From NCBI GenBank assembly GCA_963625685.1, contig CAVFTR010000019.1, positions 1 to 29,739 on the forward strand: a stretch of DNA of 29,739 nucleotides, read 5' to 3'. A program made the translations under genes and the position numbers. Of the stretch, positions 1 to 6,833 are shown in pieces (positions within the stretch are counted from its first letter, which is position 1; each line of letters begins with the position of its first letter). The notes under the pieces are model-generated. The model was not told where the DNA came from and did not search any database. It saw nothing but the letters and a program-made list of their open reading frames with translations. Source of the DNA: F23-B02 sp963625685. GTDB lineage: Bacteria; Bacillota; Clostridia; Oscillospirales; Oscillospiraceae.

Positions 1-57
1 TTAATAACACCTCATCAGTCACCTTCGGTGACAGCTTCCCCTCAAGGGGAAGCCAAG
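1..57 (+). repeat. Dispersed repeat module A (contig-terminal copy)
   Basis: Palindromic repeat with two hairpins: TCACC-TTC-GGTGA at about 19-31 and GCTTCCCC-TCAA-GGGGAAGC at 34-53. The same module lies on the opposite strand at 5763-5825 and at the other window end. A variant (module A', with CCGCGCAAGCGCGG in the first hairpin) is at 5930-5977, 25948-25995 and 26368-26414. Bases 1-53 match the reverse complement of 29686-29738 exactly. Confidence 0.9.
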
Positions 58-89
58 GGCGCGCCGAACTCGCTGTCGACCAAACCGTC

Positions 90-120
90 ACAGGCGGAAC
101 AGGCAAGATAAGCTCCCTAC
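90..120 (-). repeat. Dispersed repeat module D
   Basis: Contains GGAACAGGCAAGATAAG followed by CTCCCTAC. Related copies (GGAACGGGCAAG-n-TTCCCTAC, either strand) are near 4378, 5873, 6074, 6384, 26203, 26310 and 26490. No ORF here looks like a real gene. Confidence 0.8.
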
Positions 121-157
121 AGAGATTTTGTATTCGCCTGACGGCAAAGGATTTGAT

Positions 158-293
158 GACACCTCATCCGGCTCGCTGCGCGACCCACCTCCCCTTACAC
201 AGGGGAGGCGATCGCACCCGACAACTCTGACGCACCCACCTTGGCTCCCCTGTGTAAGGGGAGCTGTCAGCCGCAAGGCTGACTGAGGGGTTG
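158..293 (-). repeat. Composite repeat module C+B
   Basis: Two CCCCTTACAC/GTGTAAGGGG hairpins joined by a conserved linker (CACCCGACAACTCTGACGCA). The same arrangement, reversed, recurs at about 6150-6275 and 26010-26140. The right-hand hairpin ends in a GTCAGCC-GCAA-GGCTGAC stem. This module, with A and D, accounts for the whole gene-free stretch 1-298. Confidence 0.85.
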
Positions 294-298
294 CCCTA

Positions 299-1375
299 TC
301 AGATCCCTGCGCAGAGCGCGCACAATAAGCTGACGGCTAAGAGCTGTCGGCTATCGGCTTGCCGCGGTTTCCTCCGCACCCTCGACACCGGGCGCCGGCA
401 ATTACCGTATCCGTAGCTGCGTCGATTCGCCGCTAAAGAAGTGCCGGGGTAATAGTGTGAGAGGATGCTGCGGTAATCCGCGCCCGAGGCGGCCATGGCG
501 TTCGCGCCGTACTGGCTCATGCCGACGCCGTGACCGTAGCCGTGGACGGTGAAGACGAAGCTTAAGCCGTCGTAGCCGAGCTCAAAATCGGTAGAGCGCA
601 GGGAAAACAGCTCGCGCAGCTGGCTCCCGGTGAGCTCCGCGCCGCCGATCACGGCGCTCGCGACGCGGCCGGAGCCGGTGCGCTTTATCTCGCCTACCCA
701 GCCCGACGCGGGCCCCGTCATATCCGCCTCCGGCACAAGATGCAGGACCGTGTCGCGGAAATCGAGCTCGGAGCTCACGACGCGGCTGGTGAAGTCCGGG
801 ACCTCGTCCCCCGTCTCGGGGGAGGACACGCTCTTAAGGTACGGCACGTCCGACCACAGCGCGGCCGCGTCCTCCGTCGCGCCGTCGGAGGAGGAGTGGA
901 ACGCAGCGAGCGCGGGCTGCCCGTCATAGCTGAGGTACTCCCCGTCCGTCGCGGCGACGGCGCCGGCTATTTTCTGCGAATACTCGTCATAGCGCTCTCC
1001 CCAGCTATCGCGCAGCTGCCCGGGGCTCAGGTATGCCTGACAGCAGGCGGCGTCTGAGCATATATCCGCGCCCTCGTGCTTCGGCGAGGCGGCGGCGCGC
1101 TGAAGATAGCTGCGCGCGGCGACGGCCTGGGCCTTGAGCGCCTCCGGCTCGAAGGAGGCCGGCATCTCCGCGGCGACGACGCCCGCGAGATAGTCGGAAA
1201 CGCAGAGCTGCGTCACCTCGCCGCCCGACAGCAGACGTATCTGCCGCCCGGAATCCGGCACCGGCGTCGCGGCGGCCGCAGCATCGCCGGACATGTCGCC
1301 AGACACGGGGAAAAGCCGCGGCAGACTCAGGACGGCAAGCGTCATGACGAGCGCGGCGCACAGTATTCTTTTCAT
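299..1375 (-). CDS. spoIID: Stage II sporulation protein D (SpoIID)
   Basis: SpoIID is a membrane-anchored lytic transglycosylase that acts with SpoIIP and SpoIIM on septal peptidoglycan during forespore engulfment. The 358-residue product has an N-terminal hydrophobic anchor (about residues 3-23), a SpoIID/LytB domain with the catalytic-glutamate region VVAAEMPASF (Glu70), a Cys-rich segment ICSDAACCQAY (106-114) at the position of the family's zinc site, and the hallmark GYGHGVGMSQYGA near 279-291. The ATG at 1375 has an AAAGGG Shine-Dalgarno site. Native sequence appears to end around YYPGTSL (309-314). The basic tail after about residue 327 is unlike the family and partly overlaps repeat-module sequence (363-382). 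The gene diverges from the membrane protein at 1505. Function is confident; nativeness of the C-terminus is not. Confidence 0.93.
   Translation of the reverse strand: MKRILCAALVMTLAVLSLPRLFPVSGDMSGDAAAAATPVPDSGRQIRLLSGGEVTQLCVSDYLAGVVAAEMPASFEPEALKAQAVAARSYLQRAAASPKHEGADICSDAACCQAYLSPGQLRDSWGERYDEYSQKIAGAVAATDGEYLSYDGQPALAAFHSSSDGATEDAAALWSDVPYLKSVSSPETGDEVPDFTSRVVSSELDFRDTVLHLVPEADMTGPASGWVGEIKRTGSGRVASAVIGGAELTGSQLRELFSLRSTDFELGYDGLSFVFTVHGYGHGVGMSQYGANAMAASGADYRSILSHYYPGTSLAANRRSYGYGNCRRPVSRVRRKPRQADSRQLLAVSLLCALCAGI
363..382 (-). repeat. Repeat fragment (module G) inside the 3' end of spoIID
   Basis: GCGGTTTCCTCCGCACCCTC is exactly the reverse complement of a stretch in the repeat island near 6048-6067 (GAGGGTGCGGAGGAAACCGC). 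It encodes RVRRKPR in the tail of SpoIID, so repeat sequence has become part of the reading frame. Confidence 0.7.
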
Positions 1376-1394
1376 CCGTTAACACCCTTTCATC

Positions 1395-1423
1395 TTGACT
1401 GTAAGCGCAATTGAGTATAAAAT
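1395..1423 (+). promoter_or_regulatory. Probable sigmaA promoter for the 1505 gene
   Basis: TTGACT (1395-1400), a 17-bp spacer and TAAAAT (1418-1423). The untranslated leader (about 1430-1504) holds a GC-rich hairpin at 1437-1459 (AGCCG-GCAT-CGGCT core). No known riboswitch is recognised. Confidence 0.6.
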
Positions 1424-1504
1424 AACTTAATAAGCTGCCGAAGCCGGCATCGGCTCGGCTCCCTCTTATGTTTAATACAAATCTATGTTTACAGGATCGA
1501 TGAT

Positions 1505-2497
1505 ATGATTAAAAACAACAACAAGGCCAGCGACGCGCTGATAATGCTGTGCTACACCTGCGCGCTCGGCGCGTTCGGCGCGTTCCTGCGCTGGCTCCAG
1601 ATGCAGGTAGCCCGCGACTCCGAGACCGGAATGATAGACCCCAGCGTCCTGAACTATCTGCTCCCGGCGCTCATCATCGCCGCCGCGGCGATACTCTGGC
1701 AGCGCGTAAAAAAGCTCACGGACGCGGAGACGGTGTTCCCGACCGGCATGAGCGAGGCGCTGCGCGGTCTTTCGCTGGTGTATATAGTATCGGCCTGGGT
1801 CATCGCCGCAGTCGCCGTTATCGGCGGGATAATGACGATACTCAACGCCTCGCTGGACAGCCTGCGCACGATGTATGTGCTCATCGCGGTGCTCGCGATG
1901 CTCGGCGGACTGAGCTTCCCGCTCATATGCAGCGCCTCGCGCAGTCACTATTCGCCCGGCCTTGTGAGCGTGCTGATGAGCTTCCCCATCCTCATGTTCT
2001 GCGTTTGGCTGATCGCAAGCTACAGGGCAAACGCCAGCAACCCCAACGTCTGGGTGTATGCGATAGAGATACTCGCCATCTGCTGCGCGCTGCTCGCGCT
2101 GTTTTACGTCGCAGGCTACGCCTTCGGCCGCCCCGCGCCGCGCAGGGCCTGCTTTCTGAGCCTTTTCGGCGCCTTCATGTGCATAACGACGCTGTCCGAC
2201 AGCCGCTATATGGGCCTTGAGCTCATCTTCCTCGCGACGGCGGGCATGCTGCTCATGTACGGCTGGCTGATCGTCAAGAACCGCTGCCCCAAGCCCGAGG
2301 CCGTACCCGATGCGGAGAGCGCGGAGGAGCCGGCGGAGGAGCCGGCCGAGCCGGATGCGCAGGACACGGTCATCGAGCCGAGCCCGGACGAGGCCGCCCC
2401 CGAGCCGACCATCGAGGCTCCGACGCGAAGGCCGAAGCCCGCCGCCGATGCGCCCGACGAGGTCGAGGAGATCATAAAGGAATATAACAGCAGATAA
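1505..2497 (+). CDS. Multi-pass membrane protein of unknown function with acidic Pro/Glu tail
   Basis: I do not recognise a family for this 330-residue protein. It shows about seven or eight hydrophobic segments (roughly 12-32, 47-64, 87-110, 117-140, 151-169, 183-204, 211-230 and 233-253). A hydrophilic, probably cytoplasmic tail (about 259-330) follows, rich in Glu, Pro, Ala and Asp with repeated AEEPAEEPAEP-like units. The protein ends in a short charged helix (EVEEIIKEYNSR). The ATG has only a weak upstream AGGA. Codon usage and GC content match the neighbours. The gene is monocistronic, with its own promoter upstream and a hairpin terminator just after the stop. It lies divergent to spoIID, but that is not enough to assign a sporulation role. 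Confidence 0.8.
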   Translation: MIKNNNKASDALIMLCYTCALGAFGAFLRWLQMQVARDSETGMIDPSVLNYLLPALIIAAAAILWQRVKKLTDAETVFPTGMSEALRGLSLVYIVSAWVIAAVAVIGGIMTILNASLDSLRTMYVLIAVLAMLGGLSFPLICSASRSHYSPGLVSVLMSFPILMFCVWLIASYRANASNPNVWVYAIEILAICCALLALFYVAGYAFGRPAPRRACFLSLFGAFMCITTLSDSRYMGLELIFLATAGMLLMYGWLIVKNRCPKPEAVPDAESAEEPAEEPAEPDAQDTVIEPSPDEAAPEPTIEAPTRRPKPAADAPDEVEEIIKEYNSR

Positions 2498-2501
2498 AGT
2501 C

Positions 2502-2540
2502 AAAGCCGGTATTAAAATAATTAATGCCGGCTTTAAATAT
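2502..2540 (+). terminator. Intrinsic terminator-like hairpin after the membrane-protein gene
   Basis: AAAGCCGGTATT (2502-2513) pairs with AATGCCGGCTTT (2523-2534), with one G-T pair and a 9-nt AT-rich loop. The distal T-run is short, so termination may be incomplete. Confidence 0.6.
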
Positions 2541-2588
2541 GTCAATACTCATCCCGATTAATAACATGTGAAATAATATGCAATTTCC

Positions 2589-2616
2589 TTGACAAGCTCC
2601 CGCGTTTTTGTATAAT
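2589..2616 (+). promoter_or_regulatory. Strong sigmaA promoter of the hydrogenase gene
   Basis: Perfect TTGACA (2589-2594), a 16-bp spacer and perfect TATAAT (2611-2616). Transcription would start near 2623 and leave a leader of about 180 nt before the ATG at 2803. Confidence 0.85.
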
Positions 2617-2655
2617 TATTTTGTTATATGTGTGTGCTTTACGTGAGGTATTAAG

Positions 2656-2695
2656 CTGACGGGAGTCGGGCCCCTGCCGCCTGTCAGTGTTTTTT
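2656..2695 (+). promoter_or_regulatory. Terminator-like hairpin in the hydrogenase 5' leader
   Basis: CTGACGGG (2656-2663) pairs with CCTGTCAG (2680-2687), with an inner CGG/CCG pairing, followed after two bases by TTTTTT (2690-2695). It sits between the promoter and the ORF, so it could act as a regulated terminator. A later TGACAGG (2741-2747) is complementary to the 3' arm. It matches no riboswitch class I can recognise. Confidence 0.45.
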
Positions 2696-2802
2696 CGGCG
2701 GAGCATCAGCGCTGCCGGCTATCACACGAAAATTATCAGATGACAGGTGCTTGCAGCTTTGGCAGAGGCTCAACTACCGCCAGCTTAAGGAGGACAGACC
2801 CC

Positions 2803-4353
2803 ATGAGAGGAATGCAGACCGGCAAAACGAGGATAAGACACGAGGTCTTTACGGAGATCGCGCGTCTTGCGTACGAGGGCGACGGCCAGGATTACGGCCA
2901 GCGTCTCGAGGAGCTGCCGTACAAGATATGCCCCGGCGACCCCGACGAGATAGGCCCCTACCGCAACAATCTGCTGATCGAGCGCGCCGTCGTAGGCGAG
3001 AGGCTTCGCCTTGCAATGGGCCTGTCCATGAGCAGGCTCGGCGTACACAACAATATCTCCGACAGCGTCGAGGAGACGGTCATCGCCGAGAAATATTACG
3101 AGCCGCCGCTCATAAACGTCGTGAAATTCGCCTGCAACCGCTGTCCGGACAATGTCATCAAGGTCACAAACGGCTGCCAGGGCTGCCTTGAGCACCCCTG
3201 CATAGAGATCTGCCCCAAAAAGGCCATCAGCAAGGTGAACGGCCGCGCGCATGTCGACACGGAAAAGTGCATCCGCTGCGGCAGATGCATGGACGCCTGC
3301 TCCTTCTCGGCGATCATCCGCCAGGAGCGCCCCTGCAAGAAGGCCTGCGGCGTCGCCGCCATCGGCAGCGACGGGCTCGGCCGCGCCGAGATAGATTATA
3401 AAAAATGCACCTCCTGCGGCCAGTGCCTTGTCAACTGCCCCTTCGGCGCGATAAGCGACAAGAGCCAGATATTCCAGACCATCATGGCGGTAAAAAGCGG
3501 CACGCCCGTCTATGTCGTGCTCGCCCCGGCCTTCGTCGGGCAGTTCGGCGCGGATATCCCGGCCGATAAGATGGTCCCCGCCTTCAAGCGCCTGGGCTTT
3601 GCCGACGTGTACGAGGCCGCCATCGGCGCGGACCTCTGCGTTATCGAGGAGGCCTCCGATTTTCTCGAGGAGGTCCCGTCAAAGCACCGCTTCATGGTCA
3701 CCTCCTGCTGCCCCTCGTGGAGCGATATGGTCAAGAAAATGTTCCCGGACATGGCGGAGAACATATCCGTCGCGATGACGCCGATGGTGCTCACCGCGCG
3801 CTTTGTCAAGAAGACCCACCCAGGCTGCAAGGTCGTTTTCGTCGGCCCCTGCGACGCGAAGAAGCTCGAGGCCAGCCGCCGCAGCGTGCGCAGCGACGTC
3901 GACTTCGTCCTCACCTTCGAGGAGGTGCTCGGCATGCTCGAGGCCCGCGGCGTCAATAAGGAGACCCTCGCCGAGGACGAGCCGCAGCCGATCTCCCAGG
4001 CCGGCGCGGACGCGCGCAAGTTCGCCGTCTCCGGCGGCGTCGCGGAGGCGGTCGTCAACGCGATAAAGTCGATAGACCCGAGCCGCGAGGTCAAGGTCGC
4101 CAAGGCCACCGGCCTGCACGAGTGCCGCAAGCTGCTGATGATGGCGCGCGACGGCAAGTACGACGGCTATCTGCTCGAGGGCATGGCCTGTCCCGGCGGC
4201 TGCGTCGCCGGCGCCGGAACGCTCCAGCCGATCGACCGCTCGACCCGCGCGGTCTCGAAGTTCGCCGACTCCGCCGAGTACGGCTGCGCCTACGACACGA
4301 AATATAAGGACTTCCTCCCGCTCATCGAGGAGCGCGATACGGCCAATGCCTGA
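2803..4353 (+). CDS. Monomeric [FeFe] hydrogenase (group B-like)
   Basis: This cytoplasmic, ferredoxin-linked hydrogenase interconverts protons and H2. I chose ATG 2803 because AAGGAGG lies 9 nt upstream; an in-frame ATG at 2740 has no such site. The 516 residues begin with a family-typical region (TEIARLAYEG). A Cys-rich block follows: CNRC near 111, CQGC/CIEIC near 125-137, then ferredoxin motifs CIRCGRCMDAC (156-166) and CTSCGQCLVNC (202-212). The H-cluster domain has L1 TSCCPSW (300-306), L2 GPCDAKKLE (348-356) and L3 EGMACPGGC (459-467), so all four H-cluster cysteines are present. The fused ferredoxin domains and lack of partner subunits fit the monomeric type. No hydEFG maturation gene lies nearby. 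Direction (H2 production or sensing) cannot be read from sequence. Confidence 0.92.
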   Translation: MRGMQTGKTRIRHEVFTEIARLAYEGDGQDYGQRLEELPYKICPGDPDEIGPYRNNLLIERAVVGERLRLAMGLSMSRLGVHNNISDSVEETVIAEKYYEPPLINVVKFACNRCPDNVIKVTNGCQGCLEHPCIEICPKKAISKVNGRAHVDTEKCIRCGRCMDACSFSAIIRQERPCKKACGVAAIGSDGLGRAEIDYKKCTSCGQCLVNCPFGAISDKSQIFQTIMAVKSGTPVYVVLAPAFVGQFGADIPADKMVPAFKRLGFADVYEAAIGADLCVIEEASDFLEEVPSKHRFMVTSCCPSWSDMVKKMFPDMAENISVAMTPMVLTARFVKKTHPGCKVVFVGPCDAKKLEASRRSVRSDVDFVLTFEEVLGMLEARGVNKETLAEDEPQPISQAGADARKFAVSGGVAEAVVNAIKSIDPSREVKVAKATGLHECRKLLMMARDGKYDGYLLEGMACPGGCVAGAGTLQPIDRSTRAVSKFADSAEYGCAYDTKYKDFLPLIEERDTANA

Positions 4354-4373
4354 TGGGCGCTGCCGACGAACTC

Positions 4374-4401
4374 TGCAGGAAACTTATCTTGCCTGTTCCG
4401 T
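4374..4401 (-). repeat. Degenerate module D fragment
   Basis: CTTATCTTGCCTGTTCCGT near 4382-4400 is the reverse of the conserved core ACGGAACAGGCAAGATAAG seen at other D copies. It lies only about 20 bp after the hydrogenase stop codon. Confidence 0.7.
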
Positions 4402-4422
4402 ATTCAAACCAGACACAGCACG

Positions 4423-4463
4423 AAAAAAGACAGCTCGGAGCTTCCGCTCCGGGCTGCCTTTTT
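4423..4463. terminator. Bidirectional intrinsic terminator
   Basis: CAGCTCGGAGC (4431-4441) and GCTCCGGGCTG (4446-4456) pair around a TTCC loop, followed by CCTTTTT. An AAAAAAG run on the left gives a U-tract on the minus strand. It serves the convergent hydrogenase (+) and spoIVB (-) genes. Confidence 0.9.
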
Positions 4464-4504
4464 GCACTGGATCAGAACATTTTACACGCCGCGAGGCGGC
4501 TGCG

Positions 4505-5491
4505 TCACTGGCCGCTCACGCTCTGCGCCATGCGCAGCATGTCCCGGATGCTGACGCCGTAGCCGGAGCTCGGGTCGTTTACGAAAACGTGCGTGACGGC
4601 GCCCACGAGCCGGCCGTTCTGGATGATCGGGCTGCCGGACATGCCCTGCACGATGCCGCCGGTCAGCGCGAGCAGCTCGGGGTCGGTGACCGTCAGCAGC
4701 ATGCTCGTCCCATCGCCGGTGCCGTACAGCTTTTTGATCTCGATGCCGTACTCGCGCGGCTCCTCGCCGCTGAGCGTGCAGCGGATGACCGCGGCGCCGG
4801 GCTCGGGCTCGCCGGTCTCGATAGTCTCCCCGTCGAGGTCTGCCGTGCCGAAGATGCCGCAGCCGCAGTTTATGCGGATGTCGCCGAGGAAGGCCGCGGG
4901 GTCTGTCCGGCCGTCGAGCTGCCCGGGAGCGCCGGCCTCGCCGGGCACGATGCCGACTATCTCCGCGCGGTAGATGCCGCCGTCGCCCAGCGGCAGGGCG
5001 GCCGAGCCCGATTCGTCGCTGACGCTGTGGCCGAGCGCGCCGTAAACGCCGGCCGCGGGGTCGTAGAAGGTCAGCGTGCCCACGCCGCTGACCCCGTCGC
5101 GCAGCCAGAGCCCGAGCTTCCACGCGCCGCTCCCGTCCCGCGCGGGCGTGATGTTCAGCTGCATGGTCTTGCCTCCGCGCTCGACGGTCACGCCGGTCTT
5201 TCCGCCGTCAAGGGCGCTCAGCGCGTCCGCAAGGTCCTGCGCCGTCGAGATATCGCGGCCGCCCAGCCGCCTTATCACGTCGCCCTTTTCAAGCCCTGCC
5301 TCCGCCGCCGGAGAGCGCTTGCCGTCCTGCGCCGCGACCTCGGATATGCCCGCGACGACGACGCCGTCGGTCGTCATGCGTATGCCTACAGCGCTGCCGC
5401 CCGGCACGAGCGATTCGGCATACGCCGCCGCGCACAGCGCAAGGCACAGCGCCAGCGCCAGCAGCGGCGAAATGATCTTTCTGATCGTCAT
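4505..5491 (-). CDS. spoIVB: SpoIVB peptidase (S55 family)
   Basis: SpoIVB is a secreted forespore serine peptidase. It cleaves SpoIVFA to trigger pro-sigmaK processing. The 328-residue product has an N-terminal hydrophobic segment (about 5-24), the family's LVPGGSAVGIRM entry motif (28-39) and a PDZ domain (about 42-115). The S55 domain follows, with His155 in GALGHSV, a candidate catalytic Asp270 and Ser285 in GMSGSPII. The 15-residue Asp-Ser distance agrees with the family. The end (VGAVTHVFVNDPSSGYGVSI) is diagnostic. It is shorter than the B. subtilis enzyme (about 426 residues), mainly at the N-terminus. ATG 5491 follows GGAGGTGAGAT. A CATACTTTA about 30 bp upstream vaguely resembles a sigmaG -10 element; I regard that as speculative. 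Confidence 0.94.
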   Translation of the reverse strand: MTIRKIISPLLALALCLALCAAAYAESLVPGGSAVGIRMTTDGVVVAGISEVAAQDGKRSPAAEAGLEKGDVIRRLGGRDISTAQDLADALSALDGGKTGVTVERGGKTMQLNITPARDGSGAWKLGLWLRDGVSGVGTLTFYDPAAGVYGALGHSVSDESGSAALPLGDGGIYRAEIVGIVPGEAGAPGQLDGRTDPAAFLGDIRINCGCGIFGTADLDGETIETGEPEPGAAVIRCTLSGEEPREYGIEIKKLYGTGDGTSMLLTVTDPELLALTGGIVQGMSGSPIIQNGRLVGAVTHVFVNDPSSGYGVSIRDMLRMAQSVSGQ

Positions 5492-5544
5492 ATCTCACCT
5501 CCACACATAAAGTATGCGGAGTCCGGCATAAAATATAGACGTAT

Positions 5545-5600
5545 TTTTTTAGCAGCGCTTTTTTCGGCGCTTTTTTAGCGGCGCATTAAGATCGTACCGA
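5545..5600 (+). repeat. Repeat module E (TTTTTTAGCGGCGC...ACCGATACG)
   Basis: Tandem TTTTTTnGCGGCGC-like units followed by a TACCGATACG segment. Related copies are at 5978-6030, 6290-6340 and 26415-26458 (GCGCACATACATTGTGCCGATACG). In the other copies module E is followed by GCCCGACCGG (module G) and then module D. Confidence 0.8.
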
Positions 5601-5696
5601 TACGTATATTGCGTCAGCCCGGCACTGCCGTGAAGGCGATTCGCATGAAAACAAAGCAAGCAGTTATTGCGGTGTCCCGACCGGCGGCTTCCGACA
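5597..5696 (+). repeat. Left arm of a ~100-bp inverted repeat
   Basis: This arm is nearly the reverse complement of 6415-6516, with a few mismatches and small indels (for example GCATGAAAACAAAGC against GCTTTGACTTTGTGC). The arms enclose about 720 bp of other repeat modules. No transposase gene lies between them. Confidence 0.85.
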
Positions 5697-5702
5697 GCAC
5701 CA

Positions 5703-5825
5703 CCCATTGGCTCCCCTGCGTAAGGGGAGCTGTCAGCGGAGCTGACTGAGGGGTTGCCGCCCCCATTGGCTTCCCCTCAAGGGGAAGCTGTCACCGAAGG
5801 TGACTGAGGAGGTGTTATTAATTAT
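5703..5825 (-). repeat. Tandem repeat modules B and A
   Basis: Module B (GGCTCCCC-TGCGTAA-GGGGAGC plus GTCAGC-GGA-GCTGAC) is immediately followed by a full module A ending in GGTGTTATTAAT, like the window ends. No gene is present. Confidence 0.85.
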
Positions 5826-5869
5826 TACATCCGCGCCAAAAAATATACGTCGGGGCGGGCGCCCGCATG

Positions 5870-6105
5870 GTCGGAACGGGCAAGATAGGTTCCCTGCAAT
5901 ATTGTTGCGGCTGGCGCCGCGATTTGATGACACCTCATCCGCCGCGCAAGCGCGACACCTTCCCCTCAAGGGGAAGGCTTTTTAGCGGCGCTTTTTTAGC
6001 GGCGCACATACATTGTGCCGATACGGTTTTTGCCGGTGCCCGACCGGAGGGTGCGGAGGAAACCGCAGCATAGGGAACGGGCAAGATAAGTTCCCTACGG
6101 GGACA
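5870..6105 (+). repeat. Repeat modules D, A', E, G and D in series
   Basis: Module D (5873-5897), a GGCTGGCGCCGCGATTT linker also found at 26346-26362, module A' (5930-5977), module E (5978-6030), module G (CCCGACCGGAGGGTGCGG, 6039-6056) and module D (6074-6099). The order A'-E-G-D is repeated at 26368-26516, which indicates a composite unit of about 150-170 bp. Confidence 0.85.
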
Positions 6106-6147
6106 CAGACGAAGTTTTTGCACCAAATCGGCACAATAACAGCGTAC

Positions 6148-6275
6148 AGGCAATCCCTCAGCCGACTTCGTCGGCAGCTCCCCTTACACAGGGGAGCCAA
6201 TGGGGTGCGTCAGAGTTATCGGGTGCGCTGCCTCCCCTGTGTAAGGGGAGGTGGGTCGGACACGAAGTGGACGAG
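6148..6275 (+). repeat. Composite repeat module B+C
   Basis: Same unit as 158-293 in opposite orientation: CCCTCAGCCGACTTCGTCGG, CTCCCCTTACACAGGGGAG, a GGGTGCGTCAGAGTTATCGG linker, then CCTCCCCTGTGTAAGGGGAGG. Confidence 0.85.
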
Positions 6276-6289
6276 CCGGTGGGGTTGTC

Positions 6290-6412
6290 TTTTTTGGCGG
6301 CGCTTTTTTGGCGGCGCATAGACATTGCGCCGACACATTTACTGCGGCAGCCCGACCGGAGGGTGCGTCAAAAACCGTCGCGAACGGAACGGGCAAGCCA
6401 GTTCCCTACAGA
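6290..6412 (+). repeat. Repeat modules E, G and D
   Basis: Two TTTTTTGGCGGCGC units, an ATTGCGCCGACAC segment, CCCGACCGGAGGGTGCG and AACGGAACGGGCAAG...TTCCCTACAG. This runs directly into the right arm of the inverted repeat. Confidence 0.8.
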
Positions 6413-6414
6413 TA

Positions 6415-6516
6415 CTGTCGGAAGCCGCTGGTCGGGACACCGCAATAACTGCTTGCTTTGACTTTGTGCGAATCGCCTGCACGGCAGTGCCCGGGCTGAC
6501 GCAACAAACGTATCGG
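6415..6516 (-). repeat. Right arm of the ~100-bp inverted repeat
   Basis: Partner of 5597-5696. A degraded relative of its start (GTCGGAAGTTTCAGGTCGGGC, then GGCTGCTTGCTT) is at 26234-26276, so the arm is itself a dispersed family. 6517-6615 holds no gene that I can support. Confidence 0.85.
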
Positions 6517-6615
6517 CAGGCGCCCCAAAGCGCCTTTAAAAAAGGTAAAACGCATAAAAGACAGGGGGCGGGGGAGGGGAGATTTGTAAAAACGTACAAA
6601 AGGGCAAAAAAGCGC

Positions 6616-6644
6616 TTGACAAACGCGCGATATGGCGCTAATAT
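6616..6644 (+). promoter_or_regulatory. sigmaA promoter of the methionine-transport operon
   Basis: Perfect TTGACA (6616-6621), a 17-bp spacer and TAATAT (6639-6644). The start would be near 6651, giving a leader of about 360 nt before metQ that contains two small ORFs and one intrinsic terminator. Confidence 0.8.
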
Positions 6645-6696
6645 GCCCACGTCAACAAAATGACGAAAAAATTTCGAGGAAAGGCAGAAAGCGTCC

Positions 6697-6810
6697 ATGA
6701 AGAAGCTGAGCAAGGCAATGATGATGATGTACATGTGCATGTGCCGCATGTGCATGCTTTGCCGCGCCCACTCAGGTCATGAACTTTCTGACGCCTGCCT
6801 GACGGCTTAG
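6697..6810 (+). CDS. Met/Cys-rich 37-residue leader peptide
   Basis: The ORF begins ATGAAGAAGCTG and ends at TAG 6808-6810. A GAGGAAAGG Shine-Dalgarno region (6676-6684) lies upstream. Residues 8-20 read MMMMYMCMCRMCM: eight Met and three Cys in 13 codons. Two more Cys (22 and 34) follow. Its position between a strong promoter and an intrinsic terminator, ahead of a methionine-family transporter, is the layout of a ribosome-mediated attenuator such as trpL or hisL. I infer that ribosome stalling on Met (or Cys) codons when the charged tRNA is scarce would change the downstream fold. A metal-binding role for the Met/Cys cluster is the main alternative. I know of no named homologue. Confidence 0.75.
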   Translation: MKKLSKAMMMMYMCMCRMCMLCRAHSGHELSDACLTA

Positions 6811-6826
6811 AGCCGAACCTCTCAGG
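6798..6826 (+). promoter_or_regulatory. Hairpin spanning the leader-peptide stop codon
   Basis: CGGCT-TAG-AGCCG (6803-6815) puts the stop codon in its loop. CCTGA (6798-6802) and TCAGG (6822-6826) can extend it around a 6-nt bulge. Separately, GCCTGCC (6793-6799) can pair imperfectly with GGAAGGT (6839-6845) in the 5' arm of the terminator, a candidate antiterminator that a ribosome at the stop codon would block. Confidence 0.45.
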
Positions 6827-6833
6827 ATAGCAA

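Noticed and set aside
2628..2654. Eight-codon ORF (MCVLYVRY) at the start of the hydrogenase leader
   Set aside because: It would begin about 5 nt after the predicted transcription start with no Shine-Dalgarno site.
5545..6516. CRISPR array
   Set aside because: Repeat units vary in length and order and lack uniform spacers; no cas gene is in the window.
6013..6755. Several 60-140-codon frames on both strands across the repeat island
   Set aside because: They run through palindromic repeat modules and recur wherever the modules recur; none has a convincing start site or conserved protein pattern.
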